The translations under genes and the position numbers were made by a program. 64,000 nt of DNA from Salibaculum griseiflavum (GTDB lineage: Bacteria > Pseudomonadota > Alphaproteobacteria > Rhodobacterales > Rhodobacteraceae): NCBI RefSeq assembly GCF_003129565.1, contig NZ_QETF01000006.1, positions 1 to 64,000 on the forward strand. Reading direction: 5' to 3'. The notes beneath the pieces were generated by a model. It did no database searches and was not told the origin of the DNA. It saw only the letters and a list, made by a program, of their open reading frames with translations. Shown piece by piece: positions 1-8,793 of this stretch. How positions within the stretch are numbered: the stretch's first letter is position 1; every line of letters starts with the position of its first letter.

Positions 1-2
1 CA

Positions 3-71
3 ATCCTAAAGCAGGCCCTTATCGACCACCGCCAAAAGGACCAGCTTGACCAGATCAAGGACGCCGCATAA
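3..71 (+). CDS. C-terminal end of an unidentified gene cut by the left edge
   Basis: Frame 3 is open from the window edge to a TAA at 69-71 and encodes 22 residues rich in Lys, Gln and Asp, ending KDQLDQIKDAA. It could be the tail of another restriction-locus gene or of an unrelated protein; the piece is too short to assign. It shares its frame with the mod remnant downstream but is separated from it by the TAA, and the 18 codons that follow the TAA do not look like methyltransferase sequence. Confidence 0.35.
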   Translation: MLKQALIDHRQKDQLDQIKDAA

Positions 72-125
72 CCTCGCATCAAGCTGCGCCACTCAGGCAA
101 GTTTCAACATCAAGCGGGACATTCC

Positions 126-737
126 CTCGCCGGGTCCGGCTCTTCTTTTCATGGGCTTTTGCGAACCAATACAGGTGAGCACACGCCACGGAAAATGATC
201 GCGGTTCAGTTTCCCGAGCCGGTGATCGAAGGTGCAGAAGCTGCGAACAATGCACTCAGCATGGGCCTGAACACCATTGCAGATATCGCCAGAGAACGGA
301 TGCGACGAGTCTTTCGGCTACCGGAGCATAAGACTGAACAAGGGTTTCGTGCCTTCAAGCTCACGCAAAGTAATATGATGCGCTGGACTGGTATCGAGCA
401 AAAAGACCCTGACACCTACGCAGCGCAGCTAGAGGCCTTCACCGACAGCCTCGCCCCTGGCTGGCAGCCGCAAGCCGTGATCTGGGAGGTCGGCTTGCGC
501 GAAGGCTACAGCCTGACCGCCAAGGTTGAAGAGCTGGACATCGGCACTGGCCCGACCTTCTGGCGCGTGTCAGATGAGGATCGCAGTTTCACCATCTGTC
601 TCGACGAGGCCCTGACCCTCGATGCCGTCGCCCCATTGGACCTGACCAAGGACGACATTTTCGTCTGCCGCGACACCGCGCTGGACGACACCCTCGCCGC
701 CAACCTCGCCCTGCAATGTCGGTTGAAGGTGATCTGA
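126..737 (+). pseudogene. mod: 5'-truncated type III (adenine-specific) DNA methyltransferase, C-terminal remnant
   Basis: The frame encodes the C-terminal third of a type III Mod protein. It begins with LAGSGSS (126-146), which fits SAM-binding motif I, then MIAVQFPEP, GFRAFKLTQSN and a terminal DDTLAANLALQCRLKVI, segments I know from Mod C-termini. The target-recognition region and the DPPY catalytic motif, which precede motif I in these beta-class enzymes, are absent. An ATG at 195 would give a free 180-residue protein, and a TTG at 159 a 192-residue one; neither has a good ribosome site. A methyltransferase without DPPY cannot be catalytic, so this is probably a decayed gene, unless the N-terminal part lies upstream as a separate polypeptide. 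The stop is 4 nt before the Res gene. Confidence 0.72.
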
Positions 738-741
738 GGGC

Positions 742-3447
742 ATGAAGTTCAAGTTCGACAGCGAGCAGGAATATCAGGTCGATGCGGTCGAGAGCGTTGT
801 CGGCCTGTTCGACGGTCAGGCCTTCGTGCGTAATCAACTCACCGTGCCGACCGGGGCGGCCTTTCAGGTTGTTCCCAACCGGCTAGACCTGACGCCCGAG
901 CAGCTCCTCGCCCACCTGCAAAAGGTGCAAAACGACCGGGGGCTGGACCAAGACGACAAGCTGGAAACTCTGACCGCCAAGGTCGATACCTTGCGCGGCG
1001 AGGAAGACATTACCTTCCCCAACTTCTCGGTCGAGATGGAGACGGGCACCGGCAAGACCTACGTGTACATCCGTACGGCGTTGCGTCTGTATGAGACCTA
1101 CGGGCTGCGCAAGTTCATCATCGTCGTGCCATCGGTCGCCGTGCGCGAAGGCGTGAAGAAAACGCTGGAAGTAACCAAAACCCACTTCGACAAGCTCTTT
1201 GGCAAGCCACCATATCACTTCACCGTCTACGATTCCGCCCGCAAGAGTCAGGTATCCGGGTTCGCCCTCTCTGACGGGATCGAGATAATGGTGATGACCA
1301 TCGACGCCTTCAAACGCGCAGAGACAGTCATTCGCCAATCGCGTGAAGGGCTAGACCCGCCAATCTACCAGCTTCAAGAAACGCGGCCCGTGTTGATCTT
1401 GGACGAGCCGCAAAACATGGAAAGCGATCTGTCGGTTTCCGCACTGGCCTCTCTCAACCCAATCTGCGCCCTGCGCTATAGCGCGACCCATCGAAACGCA
1501 TACAATGTGGTTTATCGCCTGACCCCGTTCGACGCCTATCGCCAAGGGCTAGTGAAGCGGATAGAGGTCGCATCGGTGGTTCAGCAAGACAACGAAAACA
1601 TGCCGTTTGTGCGGGTTGAAGAGCTGAATGCCACCAAGCGAACCGTCAGCGCCAAGCTGAGCGTCCACAAGCTGATGGCGACGGGGAAGATCCAAGAGAA
1701 GCCCATCACGGTTCGAAGCGGCGATAGTCTGGTCGAGAAAACCGGGCGCGCTGAGTACGAAGGTTTCGTCGTGGACGAGATCAATCCCGGATCGGGTTTC
1801 ATCCGCTTCGCAAACAATCAGGAGCTGGCCCTTGGCGGTGAACAAGGCTCCGACCGTGATGCGATCTTCGAGGCGCAAATCGCCTTCACCATCGAAGAGC
1901 ATTTCCGCCGACAGCGGCGGTTGAAGGAGCACGGCATCAAGGTCTTGTCCCTGTTCTTCATCGACAAGGTGGACAACTACTCCCCCGATGATGGCAAGTT
2001 GAAGATGATATTCGTCAAAGCGTTTGACGAGATCAAACAGCGGTACGACGAATGGAAAACTGTCAGTGCCGCCGATGTGCAAAAGGCCTATTTCGCCACA
2101 AAGACGAAGAAGACGGGCGAGACGGAAGTCTTGGACAGCACAGGCAAGACCAAGCAGGACGACGAGGCCTTCAACCTCATCATGCGTGAGAAGGAGCGCC
2201 TACTTTCCTTTGAAGAACCGGTTGCGTTCATATTCTCGCACTCGGCACTTCGCGAAGGCTGGGACAATCCGAATGTCTTCCAAATCTGCACCATGCGCGA
2301 GGTAGGCAGTGATACAGAACGTCGCCAGCAAGTTGGGCGAGGTGTCCGCTTGCCTGTCAATCAGGACGGCGACCGTATCCAAGACGAACAGATCAATGTA
2401 CTCACCGTGGTCGCCAGCGAGACCTACGAGCGCTTTGTCGCGGGCCTGCAGAGCGAGATCGAAAGAGAGTATGGCAAGGACGCCCTGCCACCCCCGCCAC
2501 CCAACCAACGCAAGCGCACGATCATTAAGTTGCGCAAGCAGTTCATGTTGAAACCCGAGTTCAAAGAGCTTTGGGACAAAATCAAACATAGGACGCGGTA
2601 TTCGGTCCAAATCGACACGGCGAAACTAATCGAGGACGCAGTTGCGGAGCTGGATGAGACGACAATCAGCAAGCCGCGCATCACGGTCTCGAAGGCCAAT
2701 ATCCGTGTTGATGAAGCCGAGGACTTCTTCGAACCAATCGTTCTGAGCGGTGCGAGAACTGCAGTCGACCTTGCTGGGCGCTATCCTCTTCCCAACCTGA
2801 TCGAAGTCATGGAAAGCCTGATGGAGAACACCTCTCCGCCGATGAGGCTATCCCGACGCACGTTGCTCGAGGTTTTCAAAAGGACCTCAAAGCGCGACGA
2901 AGCCACCGAAAACCCGCATGATTTTGCCGTTAATGCGGTAAACATCCTTAAATCCAAGCTCGCCGACCAAATGGTGAAAGGCATCAAGTACGAGAAAGAT
3001 GGTACTTGGTTTGAGCAGAGCCAGTTCGCGGAAGAAATTCAAACTTGGGAAGACTATGTTGTTCCTAGCATCGAGACTGGTGGCGTGGGAGGCACGCATA
3101 TCTACGATGGAGTCCGCTGGGACTCCGAGGGAATCGAAAAACAGTTTGTGCTCGACCTTGAGAAACGGGCTGATGTCAAACTCTACATAAAGCTTCCAGA
3201 CTGGTTTACCGTCGATACACCGATTGGGCGGTATAATCCGGACTGGGCAGTGGTGATGGATGACCCTGACAACGGCGGGGAGAACCTGTACTTGGTACGG
3301 GAGACCAAGGGAACACTTGAACTTGGCGAATTGAGGCCAGATGAGAAAGCCAAAATCAAGTGTGGGCAGCGTCATTTCAGAGACGCTTTGGGGGTCAGCT
3401 ACAAAGTAGTCACCAATGCTTCTGAGCTACCTGACGGCGGTGTTTGA
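742..3447 (+). CDS. res: Type III restriction enzyme Res-like DEAD/DEAH helicase-nuclease
   Basis: The product, 901 residues, is an ATP-dependent DNA translocase fused to a nuclease. An SF2 core is visible: METGTGKTY (Walker A, residues 99-107), DEPQ (motif II, from 221), SATHRN (motif III, near 247) and QQVGRGVRLP (motif VI, near 535). A PD-(D/E)xK nuclease sits near the C-terminus: PDW at 833-835 and ETK at 854-856. Length and order fit type III Res subunits, which need a Mod partner for target recognition. Here the adjacent mod is only a C-terminal remnant, so the enzyme looks orphaned or depends on a Mod piece outside the window. The ATG has GAGGG 5 nt upstream. Base composition is poorer in GC than the genes from 3.6 kb on, which suggests transfer. 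Confidence 0.88.
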   Translation: MKFKFDSEQEYQVDAVESVVGLFDGQAFVRNQLTVPTGAAFQVVPNRLDLTPEQLLAHLQKVQNDRGLDQDDKLETLTAKVDTLRGEEDITFPNFSVEMETGTGKTYVYIRTALRLYETYGLRKFIIVVPSVAVREGVKKTLEVTKTHFDKLFGKPPYHFTVYDSARKSQVSGFALSDGIEIMVMTIDAFKRAETVIRQSREGLDPPIYQLQETRPVLILDEPQNMESDLSVSALASLNPICALRYSATHRNAYNVVYRLTPFDAYRQGLVKRIEVASVVQQDNENMPFVRVEELNATKRTVSAKLSVHKLMATGKIQEKPITVRSGDSLVEKTGRAEYEGFVVDEINPGSGFIRFANNQELALGGEQGSDRDAIFEAQIAFTIEEHFRRQRRLKEHGIKVLSLFFIDKVDNYSPDDGKLKMIFVKAFDEIKQRYDEWKTVSAADVQKAYFATKTKKTGETEVLDSTGKTKQDDEAFNLIMREKERLLSFEEPVAFIFSHSALREGWDNPNVFQICTMREVGSDTERRQQVGRGVRLPVNQDGDRIQDEQINVLTVVASETYERFVAGLQSEIEREYGKDALPPPPPNQRKRTIIKLRKQFMLKPEFKELWDKIKHRTRYSVQIDTAKLIEDAVAELDETTISKPRITVSKANIRVDEAEDFFEPIVLSGARTAVDLAGRYPLPNLIEVMESLMENTSPPMRLSRRTLLEVFKRTSKRDEATENPHDFAVNAVNILKSKLADQMVKGIKYEKDGTWFEQSQFAEEIQTWEDYVVPSIETGGVGGTHIYDGVRWDSEGIEKQFVLDLEKRADVKLYIKLPDWFTVDTPIGRYNPDWAVVMDDPDNGGENLYLVRETKGTLELGELRPDEKAKIKCGQRHFRDALGVSYKVVTNASELPDGGV

Positions 3448-3455
3448 TGCTGATT

Positions 3456-3491
3456 GTCACTTTAAGCGGCGTGCGTGCAAGCTAACGTGAC
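3456..3491 (+). terminator. Imperfect hairpin after the restriction locus
   Basis: GTCAC (3456-3460) pairs with GTGAC (3487-3491), and the flanking TTTAAGC and GCTAAC extend it imperfectly. There is no clear T-run, so termination is a guess. The 181-bp gap to the next gene otherwise shows only a possible CTTGCC / TCTTAA promoter pair just before the next start. Confidence 0.3.
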
Positions 3492-3628
3492 AGGACGTGA
3501 GTCTGATACTCAAGTCAGGCCAGATTCTGTGACAAGCAAGTTTCCATAGCATTGAGGAGTGAAACTACCTCACGACCCCCGTTTGAAAACGCTTGCCTCT
3601 CGCGGCCCGGCTTGGTCTTAAGGCGGTC

Positions 3629-4444
3629 ATGAGACTTCTTTTTCTTGGCGATGTCATGGGCCGGGCCGGGCGCCGGGCGATCACCGAAACCCTGCCCGCG
3701 CTGCGCGACAGGCTCAAACTCGATTTCGTCGTCGTCAATGGCGAAAACGCGTCGAACGGGATGGGTCTGACCGCGTCCCATGCCAAGCTGCTGCTGGAGG
3801 CCGGGGCCGATGTCCTTACCCTCGGGGATCACGCGTTCGACCAGAAGGACATGCTGCAATTCTGCGAGGCGGAGCCGCGCGTCCTTCGCCCGTTGAACTA
3901 TGCCAAGGCCGCACCGGGCCGCGGCGCACGGGTCTTCGATGTGCCCGGCGGGCGCAAGATCCTGGTGGCGCAGGTGCTGGGCCAGGTCTTCATGAAACGC
4001 GCATTCGCCGATCCATTCTCGGCGGTCGAGACCGCGCTCAAGACCCACCCCCTTGGCGGCGTGGTCAATGCCGCGCTTGTCGACATGCATTGCGAGGCGA
4101 CCTCGGAAAAGATGGCGATGGGGCATTTCTGCGATGGCCGGGCCAGCGTCGTGGTGGGCACCCATACCCATGTTCCCACCGCCGACGTGACGATCCTGCC
4201 GCGGGGCACAGCCTATCAGACCGATGCCGGCATGTGCGGCGATTACGACAGCGTCATCGGCATGCAGAAGGAAGAGCCGATGCGCCGCTTCCTCACCGGC
4301 ATGCCCAAGGCCCGGTTCGAGCCGGCCAACGGTGCGGCCACCCTGTCGGGACTCTATGTCGAGACCGATGACAGGACGGGGAAGGCGGTGCGGGCCGTGC
4401 CCTTGCGCGAGGGCGGGCGCCTGTCTCCCGCCGGGCCCGAATGA
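3629..4444 (+). CDS. YmdB-family metallophosphoesterase (TIGR00282 type)
   Basis: The 271-residue protein belongs to the calcineurin-like YmdB family, whose Bacillus member hydrolyses 2',3'-cyclic and cyclic mononucleotides. Visible signatures are FLGDVMGRAGRR at the N-terminus, VNGENASNGMGL, a TLGDHAFDQKD segment where Bacillus-type proteins have GNH, GTHTHVPTAD and TAYQTDAGMCG. These supply the residues of the two-metal site. The ATG at 3629 is chosen because it starts directly with the family N-terminus and is preceded by AGGCGGT; a longer in-frame extension to 3593 has no support. It overlaps the following EamA gene by 4 nt (ATGA), so the two are probably cotranscribed. The physiological substrate is not evident from context. 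Confidence 0.88.
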   Translation: MRLLFLGDVMGRAGRRAITETLPALRDRLKLDFVVVNGENASNGMGLTASHAKLLLEAGADVLTLGDHAFDQKDMLQFCEAEPRVLRPLNYAKAAPGRGARVFDVPGGRKILVAQVLGQVFMKRAFADPFSAVETALKTHPLGGVVNAALVDMHCEATSEKMAMGHFCDGRASVVVGTHTHVPTADVTILPRGTAYQTDAGMCGDYDSVIGMQKEEPMRRFLTGMPKARFEPANGAATLSGLYVETDDRTGKAVRAVPLREGGRLSPAGPE

Positions 4445-5388
4445 TATCGCGGTTCGGACTCAGCCTGGCGCTGGTGGTCATGGGCGCAGGCTGGGGGCTG
4501 ACCCAACCGCTGACCAAGATCGCCGTGTCCTCGGGCTATGGCCATTTCGGGCTGATCTTCTGGCAGATGGCGCTCGGCGCGCTGCTCACCGGCGGCCTGC
4601 TGGCCGCGCGCGGCACCCTGCCGCGGCTGACCCGGGAACGCCTGCCCATCGTCATCCTCGTTGCGGCCCTTGGTACGCTCCTGCCCAACACGACCAGCTA
4701 CCAGGCCGCCTTTCACCTGCCGTCTGGGGTGATGTCGATCATCATCGCCACCGTGCCGATGTTCGCCTTTCCCGTGGCGCTGATGCTTGGGATCGACAGG
4801 TTTTCCATGCGCCGGCTGGCCGGGTTGGCCATCGGTCTTGCAGGGGTGGCGTTGATCGCCCTGCCGCGCGGCAGCCTGCCGGATCCCGCCATGCTGGCCT
4901 GGATCCCGGTCGCCCTGGTGGCGCCGCTCTGCTACGCGCTGGAAGGCAATGCGGTCAACCGCATGGGCACGGCCGGCCTCTCTGCGGTGGGGCTGCTCTG
5001 CCTCGCGTCGATCCTGGGCGCCGCGGTCGCGCTGCCCCTGGCGCTGGCCAGCGGCCACTGGATCGCGCCCGCCGGCCTTCTGACCCGCGAGGGCCAGGCG
5101 TTGATCGCCAGCGGCGTCGTCCACGTGGCGGTCTATGCCGGCTATATCTGGCTGGTGGGTCGGGCCGGGGCGGTGTTCGCGGGGCAGGTGGCCTATCTGG
5201 TCACCGGGTTCGGCGTGATCTGGGCGATGGTGCTGCTGGGCGAAAGCTATTCCGGCTGGGTCTGGGCCGCGCTGGCGGCGATGCTTCTGGGCCTGACGCT
5301 GGTGCGCCCGCGCCAGGTGGAAAAACCGGTTGATGCGCTGCCGCCGAGTGATGACACTGGTCCGGCAGCGGGCGCGGGACAGACATGA
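4441..5388 (+). CDS. EamA/DMT-superfamily permease
   Basis: A 315-residue inner-membrane protein with about ten hydrophobic helices arranged as two EamA repeats (roughly residues 5-135 and 155-285), as expected for a drug/metabolite transporter. The start overlaps the YmdB-family stop and the stop overlaps the next permease, both by ATGA, so the genes are translationally coupled. The C-terminal 25 residues are polar and presumably cytoplasmic. The substrate cannot be read from sequence; EamA proteins export or import amino acids, nucleosides and other metabolites. Confidence 0.88.
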   Translation: MISRFGLSLALVVMGAGWGLTQPLTKIAVSSGYGHFGLIFWQMALGALLTGGLLAARGTLPRLTRERLPIVILVAALGTLLPNTTSYQAAFHLPSGVMSIIIATVPMFAFPVALMLGIDRFSMRRLAGLAIGLAGVALIALPRGSLPDPAMLAWIPVALVAPLCYALEGNAVNRMGTAGLSAVGLLCLASILGAAVALPLALASGHWIAPAGLLTREGQALIASGVVHVAVYAGYIWLVGRAGAVFAGQVAYLVTGFGVIWAMVLLGESYSGWVWAALAAMLLGLTLVRPRQVEKPVDALPPSDDTGPAAGAGQT

Positions 5389-7166
5389 TCGAGTTTTTTG
5401 ACCTGGGCGGGAACGCCGATGCCATCGTGACCCTGACCATCGTCGTGGTCATGTTCCTGCTGTTCCTGCGCGAAACCTTCCCGACCGAGGTCGTGGCCAT
5501 TGCCGGGGTCGCGCTGATGCTGGTGGCCGGCGTCCTGCCCTACGAGCAGGCGCTGACGGTCCTGTCCAACCCCGCCCCCTGGACCATCGCGGCGATGTTC
5601 CTTGTCATGGGCGGGCTCGTGCGGACCGGGTCGCTCGATGCGTTGACCACGCTGGCCGACCGCCGGGTGCGCACCAATCCGCGCCAGACCATGGTGCTGG
5701 TCTTCGGTTTCGTCATCATTGCCAGCGCCATCATGAACAACACGCCTGTTGTCGTCGTGATGATCCCGGTCTTCGTGCAACTGGCCCGCACGCTGGGCCT
5801 GTCTGCCTCCAAGCTGCTGATCCCGCTGTCCTATGCGGCGATCATGGGGGGCACGCTGACCCTGATCGGCACCTCGACCAACCTGCTGGTCGACGGTGTG
5901 GCGCGCGGACAGGGCTTGGCCCCCTTCACGATTTTCGAGGTCACACCCGTGGCACTGGTGGTGGTCGGCTGGGGGCTGATCTACCTGACCCTGATCGCGC
6001 CGCGCCTGCTGCCCGAGCGGGACAGCATGGCGAACCTTTTGTCCGACCGCTCCAAGATGCGCTTCTTCACCGAGGCGGTGATCCCCCCCGACAGTAACCT
6101 GATCGGGCGCGAGGTGCCGGGCGTGCAGTTGTTCAAGCGCGAGGGCGTGCGGCTGATCGACGTGGTCCGCGGCGACACCTCGCTGCGCCGCGATCTGCAA
6201 GGCGTCGAATTGCAGGTCGGCGACCGGGTGGTTCTGCGCACCGCGATGACGGAACTGCTCAGCCTGCAACGCAACAAGTCGCTGCGCCGGGTCGATCAGG
6301 TCAGCGCCGTGGAAACCCAGACGGTCGAGGTGCTGATCACGCCGGGCTGCAAGATGGTGGGCCGTCGCCTTGGCGCATTGCGCCTGCGCCGGCGCTATGG
6401 CGTCTACGTGCTGGCGGTGCACCGGCGCAGCCAGAATATCGGCCGGCAACTGGACGACCTGACCGTGCGGGTGGGCGACACGCTGCTTCTGGAAGGCGCG
6501 CCCGAGGATATCAAGCGCCTGGCCGACGACCAGGACCTCGTGGATGTCTCCACCCCGTCCGCCAAGGAATTCCGCCGCAGCCACGCGCCCATCGCCATCG
6601 GGGCGCTTCTGGCCATCGTCACCCTGGCCGCTTTGGGCGTCGCGCCGATCCTGTTCCTGGCCGTCGTGGCCGTGGCGGTCGTCCTGGTCACGGGCTGCAT
6701 CGACGCCGAAGAGGCGTTTTCCTTCGTCGAGGGGCGGCTTCTGGCGCTGATCTTCGCCATGCTGGCCATCGGCGCGGCCTTGCAGGCCTCGGGCGCGGTC
6801 GAGCTGATCGTCTCCGCCGTGGCGCCGGGGCTGCAATCCCTGCCGCCCTTCCTGATCGTCTGGGCGATCTACCTGCTGACCAGCGTCCTGACGGAACTGG
6901 TTTCCAACAACGCCGTCGCCGTGGTCGTGACCCCCATCGCCATCGGGCTGGGGCAGGCCATGGGAATCGACCCGCGCGGGCTGGTCGTGGCGGTGATGAT
7001 TGCCGCCTCGGCCAGTTTCGCCACGCCTATCGGCTACCAGACCAATACGCTGGTCTATGGTCCGGGCGGCTACAAGTTCACCGATTTCCTGCGCGTCGGC
7101 ATCCCGCTGAACCTGACCGTAGGGCTGCTGGCCTCGGCGGTGATCCCCTTGGTCTGGCCGCTATGA
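5385..7166 (+). CDS. SLC13-family permease with two RCK_C domains
   Basis: A 593-residue divalent-anion/sodium-symporter type permease. Hydrophobic blocks at about residues 10-220 and 400-593 flank a soluble middle with two RCK_C (TrkA-C) domains, about 228-290 and 315-375, each ending in a VGDxxxL-type segment. Family motifs IMNNTPVVVV, LIGTSTNLLV, ELVSNNAVAVV and TPIGYQTNTLV mark the two re-entrant hairpins. Proteins of this architecture transport sulfate, dicarboxylates or related anions; the particular anion is not evident. It overlaps both neighbours by 4 nt. A second SLC13-RCK protein of almost the same length is encoded in the opposite direction at 8794-10572. Confidence 0.9.
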   Translation: MIEFFDLGGNADAIVTLTIVVVMFLLFLRETFPTEVVAIAGVALMLVAGVLPYEQALTVLSNPAPWTIAAMFLVMGGLVRTGSLDALTTLADRRVRTNPRQTMVLVFGFVIIASAIMNNTPVVVVMIPVFVQLARTLGLSASKLLIPLSYAAIMGGTLTLIGTSTNLLVDGVARGQGLAPFTIFEVTPVALVVVGWGLIYLTLIAPRLLPERDSMANLLSDRSKMRFFTEAVIPPDSNLIGREVPGVQLFKREGVRLIDVVRGDTSLRRDLQGVELQVGDRVVLRTAMTELLSLQRNKSLRRVDQVSAVETQTVEVLITPGCKMVGRRLGALRLRRRYGVYVLAVHRRSQNIGRQLDDLTVRVGDTLLLEGAPEDIKRLADDQDLVDVSTPSAKEFRRSHAPIAIGALLAIVTLAALGVAPILFLAVVAVAVVLVTGCIDAEEAFSFVEGRLLALIFAMLAIGAALQASGAVELIVSAVAPGLQSLPPFLIVWAIYLLTSVLTELVSNNAVAVVVTPIAIGLGQAMGIDPRGLVVAVMIAASASFATPIGYQTNTLVYGPGGYKFTDFLRVGIPLNLTVGLLASAVIPLVWPL

Positions 7167-8065
7167 TGTCCGAAACAATGTCCCCCTATCTGCGCGGCTT
7201 CCTTATCACGCTGTTCGGCGTATTGGTCATTTCGCCGGATACGCTGCTGATCCGCCTGATCGAGGCGGACCATTGGGCGCAGCTTTTCTGGCGCGGCACG
7301 CTGAGCGGGCTGGCGGTGCTGGTGGGCATCGCCGTTGTGACGCGCGGGCGCGGGTTGCAGCCGCTGCTGCGCCCGACGCGGGCTGATCTGCTGATGGCCG
7401 TCGTCTATGGCTCGGGCAATATCGCCTTTGTCTATTCGGCGACCCATACGCTGGTTGCGAACACATTGTTCCTGCTATCGACATCGCCCATCTTCGCCGC
7501 CCTCATCGCGCGCTTCGTCCTGAAAGAGGCCGTGGGGATGCGCACGGTGCTGACCATCGCGGCGACGATCGTGGGCATCGCGGTGATCGCCAGCGGGTCG
7601 CTGGGCGGGGGTGGCGGCACGATCGAAGGCGACCTGGCCGCGCTATGGGCCGCGATAGCGCTCGCGGTGACCTTTTCCATCGCACGGCGGCAGAAGGGCC
7701 GGTCGATGGTGCCCGCCATGGGGGCGGGGGCAATCCTGGCGGGGCTGACCGCCGGGGCGCTGGCCCCCACCGTTATGATCCCCGAAGGCGACCGGATCTG
7801 GATGGGCCTGATGGGGCTTTGGGTGGTGCCCGTTGCCTTTGCCTGCCTGACTACCGGCCCGCGCTACCTGCCCGCCGCCGATGTGGGGCTTCTGATGCTG
7901 CTGGAGGCGGTGTTCGGCCCCTTGCTTGTCTGGTGGGTGCTGGGCGAAGACCCCGGCCCGCGCACCCTGTTGGGTGGGGCCATCGTGCTGGGCGCGATGG
8001 TGGTCAGCAACCTGTGGCTGCTGGCGCGCGGGCAGCGTGACAGGCGGCTTGCCCGGCGGACCTAG
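7163..8065 (+). CDS. EamA/DMT-superfamily permease
   Basis: A 300-residue membrane protein with ten predicted helices in two EamA repeats. It begins at ATGATG overlapping the SLC13 stop, ending a four-gene coupled run. Its TAG stop is read from the same CTAG tetramer (8062-8065) that supplies the stop of the amidotransferase on the other strand. It is only distantly similar to the EamA protein at 4441. Substrate unknown. Confidence 0.87.
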   Translation: MMSETMSPYLRGFLITLFGVLVISPDTLLIRLIEADHWAQLFWRGTLSGLAVLVGIAVVTRGRGLQPLLRPTRADLLMAVVYGSGNIAFVYSATHTLVANTLFLLSTSPIFAALIARFVLKEAVGMRTVLTIAATIVGIAVIASGSLGGGGGTIEGDLAALWAAIALAVTFSIARRQKGRSMVPAMGAGAILAGLTAGALAPTVMIPEGDRIWMGLMGLWVVPVAFACLTTGPRYLPAADVGLLMLLEAVFGPLLVWWVLGEDPGPRTLLGGAIVLGAMVVSNLWLLARGQRDRRLARRT

Positions 8066-8790
8066 CCGTAGCGCGCAACGAAATTCCGCAAGATGCGTTC
8101 GGGCACGGTCACATCCGCCGCGCGGCACATCGCAATCAGATCATCGGCGGTTTCCGGCGGGAAATAGCCGCGATCCTTGTAGATGCGGATGCGGGTTTCG
8201 AACCCGTCCGCATCGGCCTCGGGGTGGAACTGCGTGGCATAGACGTTCTGGCCATAGCGGATCATCTGGAACGGGCAGGGGCCGCTTTCCAGCAGGTGCA
8301 CCGTGCCCTCGGGCAGGTGCTGCACGGCCTCCTTGTGGCCAACGAAGGCGTCGAAGACCTCGGGCAGCCCGTCGAGCAAAGGGTCGTCGCCCACCACTCG
8401 GCAAGTCGTTGCGCCCACCGGCTCGCCATATCTGTCCTTCGAGACCTCGGCGCCAAGGTGATGGGCCAGAATGCCGATGCCGTAGCAGCAGCCCATGAAG
8501 GGGATATCGCGCGCGGTGATCTCGGGCATGAGGGACAGGCAGGCGGCCTCGATACGGGCCTCGACCGGTGACTTGTCCTCGGGCGCGTCACTGACGCAGC
8601 CCGGCCCCCCGCCGACAATGACGCCGGCGTAATCGGACAGATTCAGATCGTCGGGCAGCGCCTCGCAATCCAGCCGGACGCGGTGTGCCTGATCGGCGGT
8701 CAGCCCGCCCTTGCGCAGGATCGCGGCGAACTCGTCATCGCTGGCCTCGGTTTCAGGCCGCAGTTGCAGGATCAGGAAGGGCTTGGTCAT
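8062..8790 (-). CDS. Class I glutamine amidotransferase domain protein (GuaA-like)
   Basis: A 242-residue stand-alone GATase domain. It has GVIVGGGPGCVSD, the nucleophile elbow GCCYG with Cys102, and ATQFHPE with the catalytic His and Glu. Proteins of this kind resemble the glutaminase half of GMP synthase but carry no synthetase domain; they may release ammonia for an unknown acceptor or act as gamma-glutamyl hydrolases. The start lies 3 nt after the stop of the SLC13 permease on the same strand, so the two are probably one transcript. Specific substrate unknown. Confidence 0.85.
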   Translation of the reverse strand: MTKPFLILQLRPETEASDDEFAAILRKGGLTADQAHRVRLDCEALPDDLNLSDYAGVIVGGGPGCVSDAPEDKSPVEARIEAACLSLMPEITARDIPFMGCCYGIGILAHHLGAEVSKDRYGEPVGATTCRVVGDDPLLDGLPEVFDAFVGHKEAVQHLPEGTVHLLESGPCPFQMIRYGQNVYATQFHPEADADGFETRIRIYKDRGYFPPETADDLIAMCRAADVTVPERILRNFVARYG

Positions 8791-8793
8791 GTG

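Noticed and set aside
159-194. TTG at 159 as a real start for the mod fragment
   Set aside because: There is no ribosome-binding site, and the residues upstream (LAGSGSS and on) match Mod itself, so the frame is better read as the remains of a longer gene.
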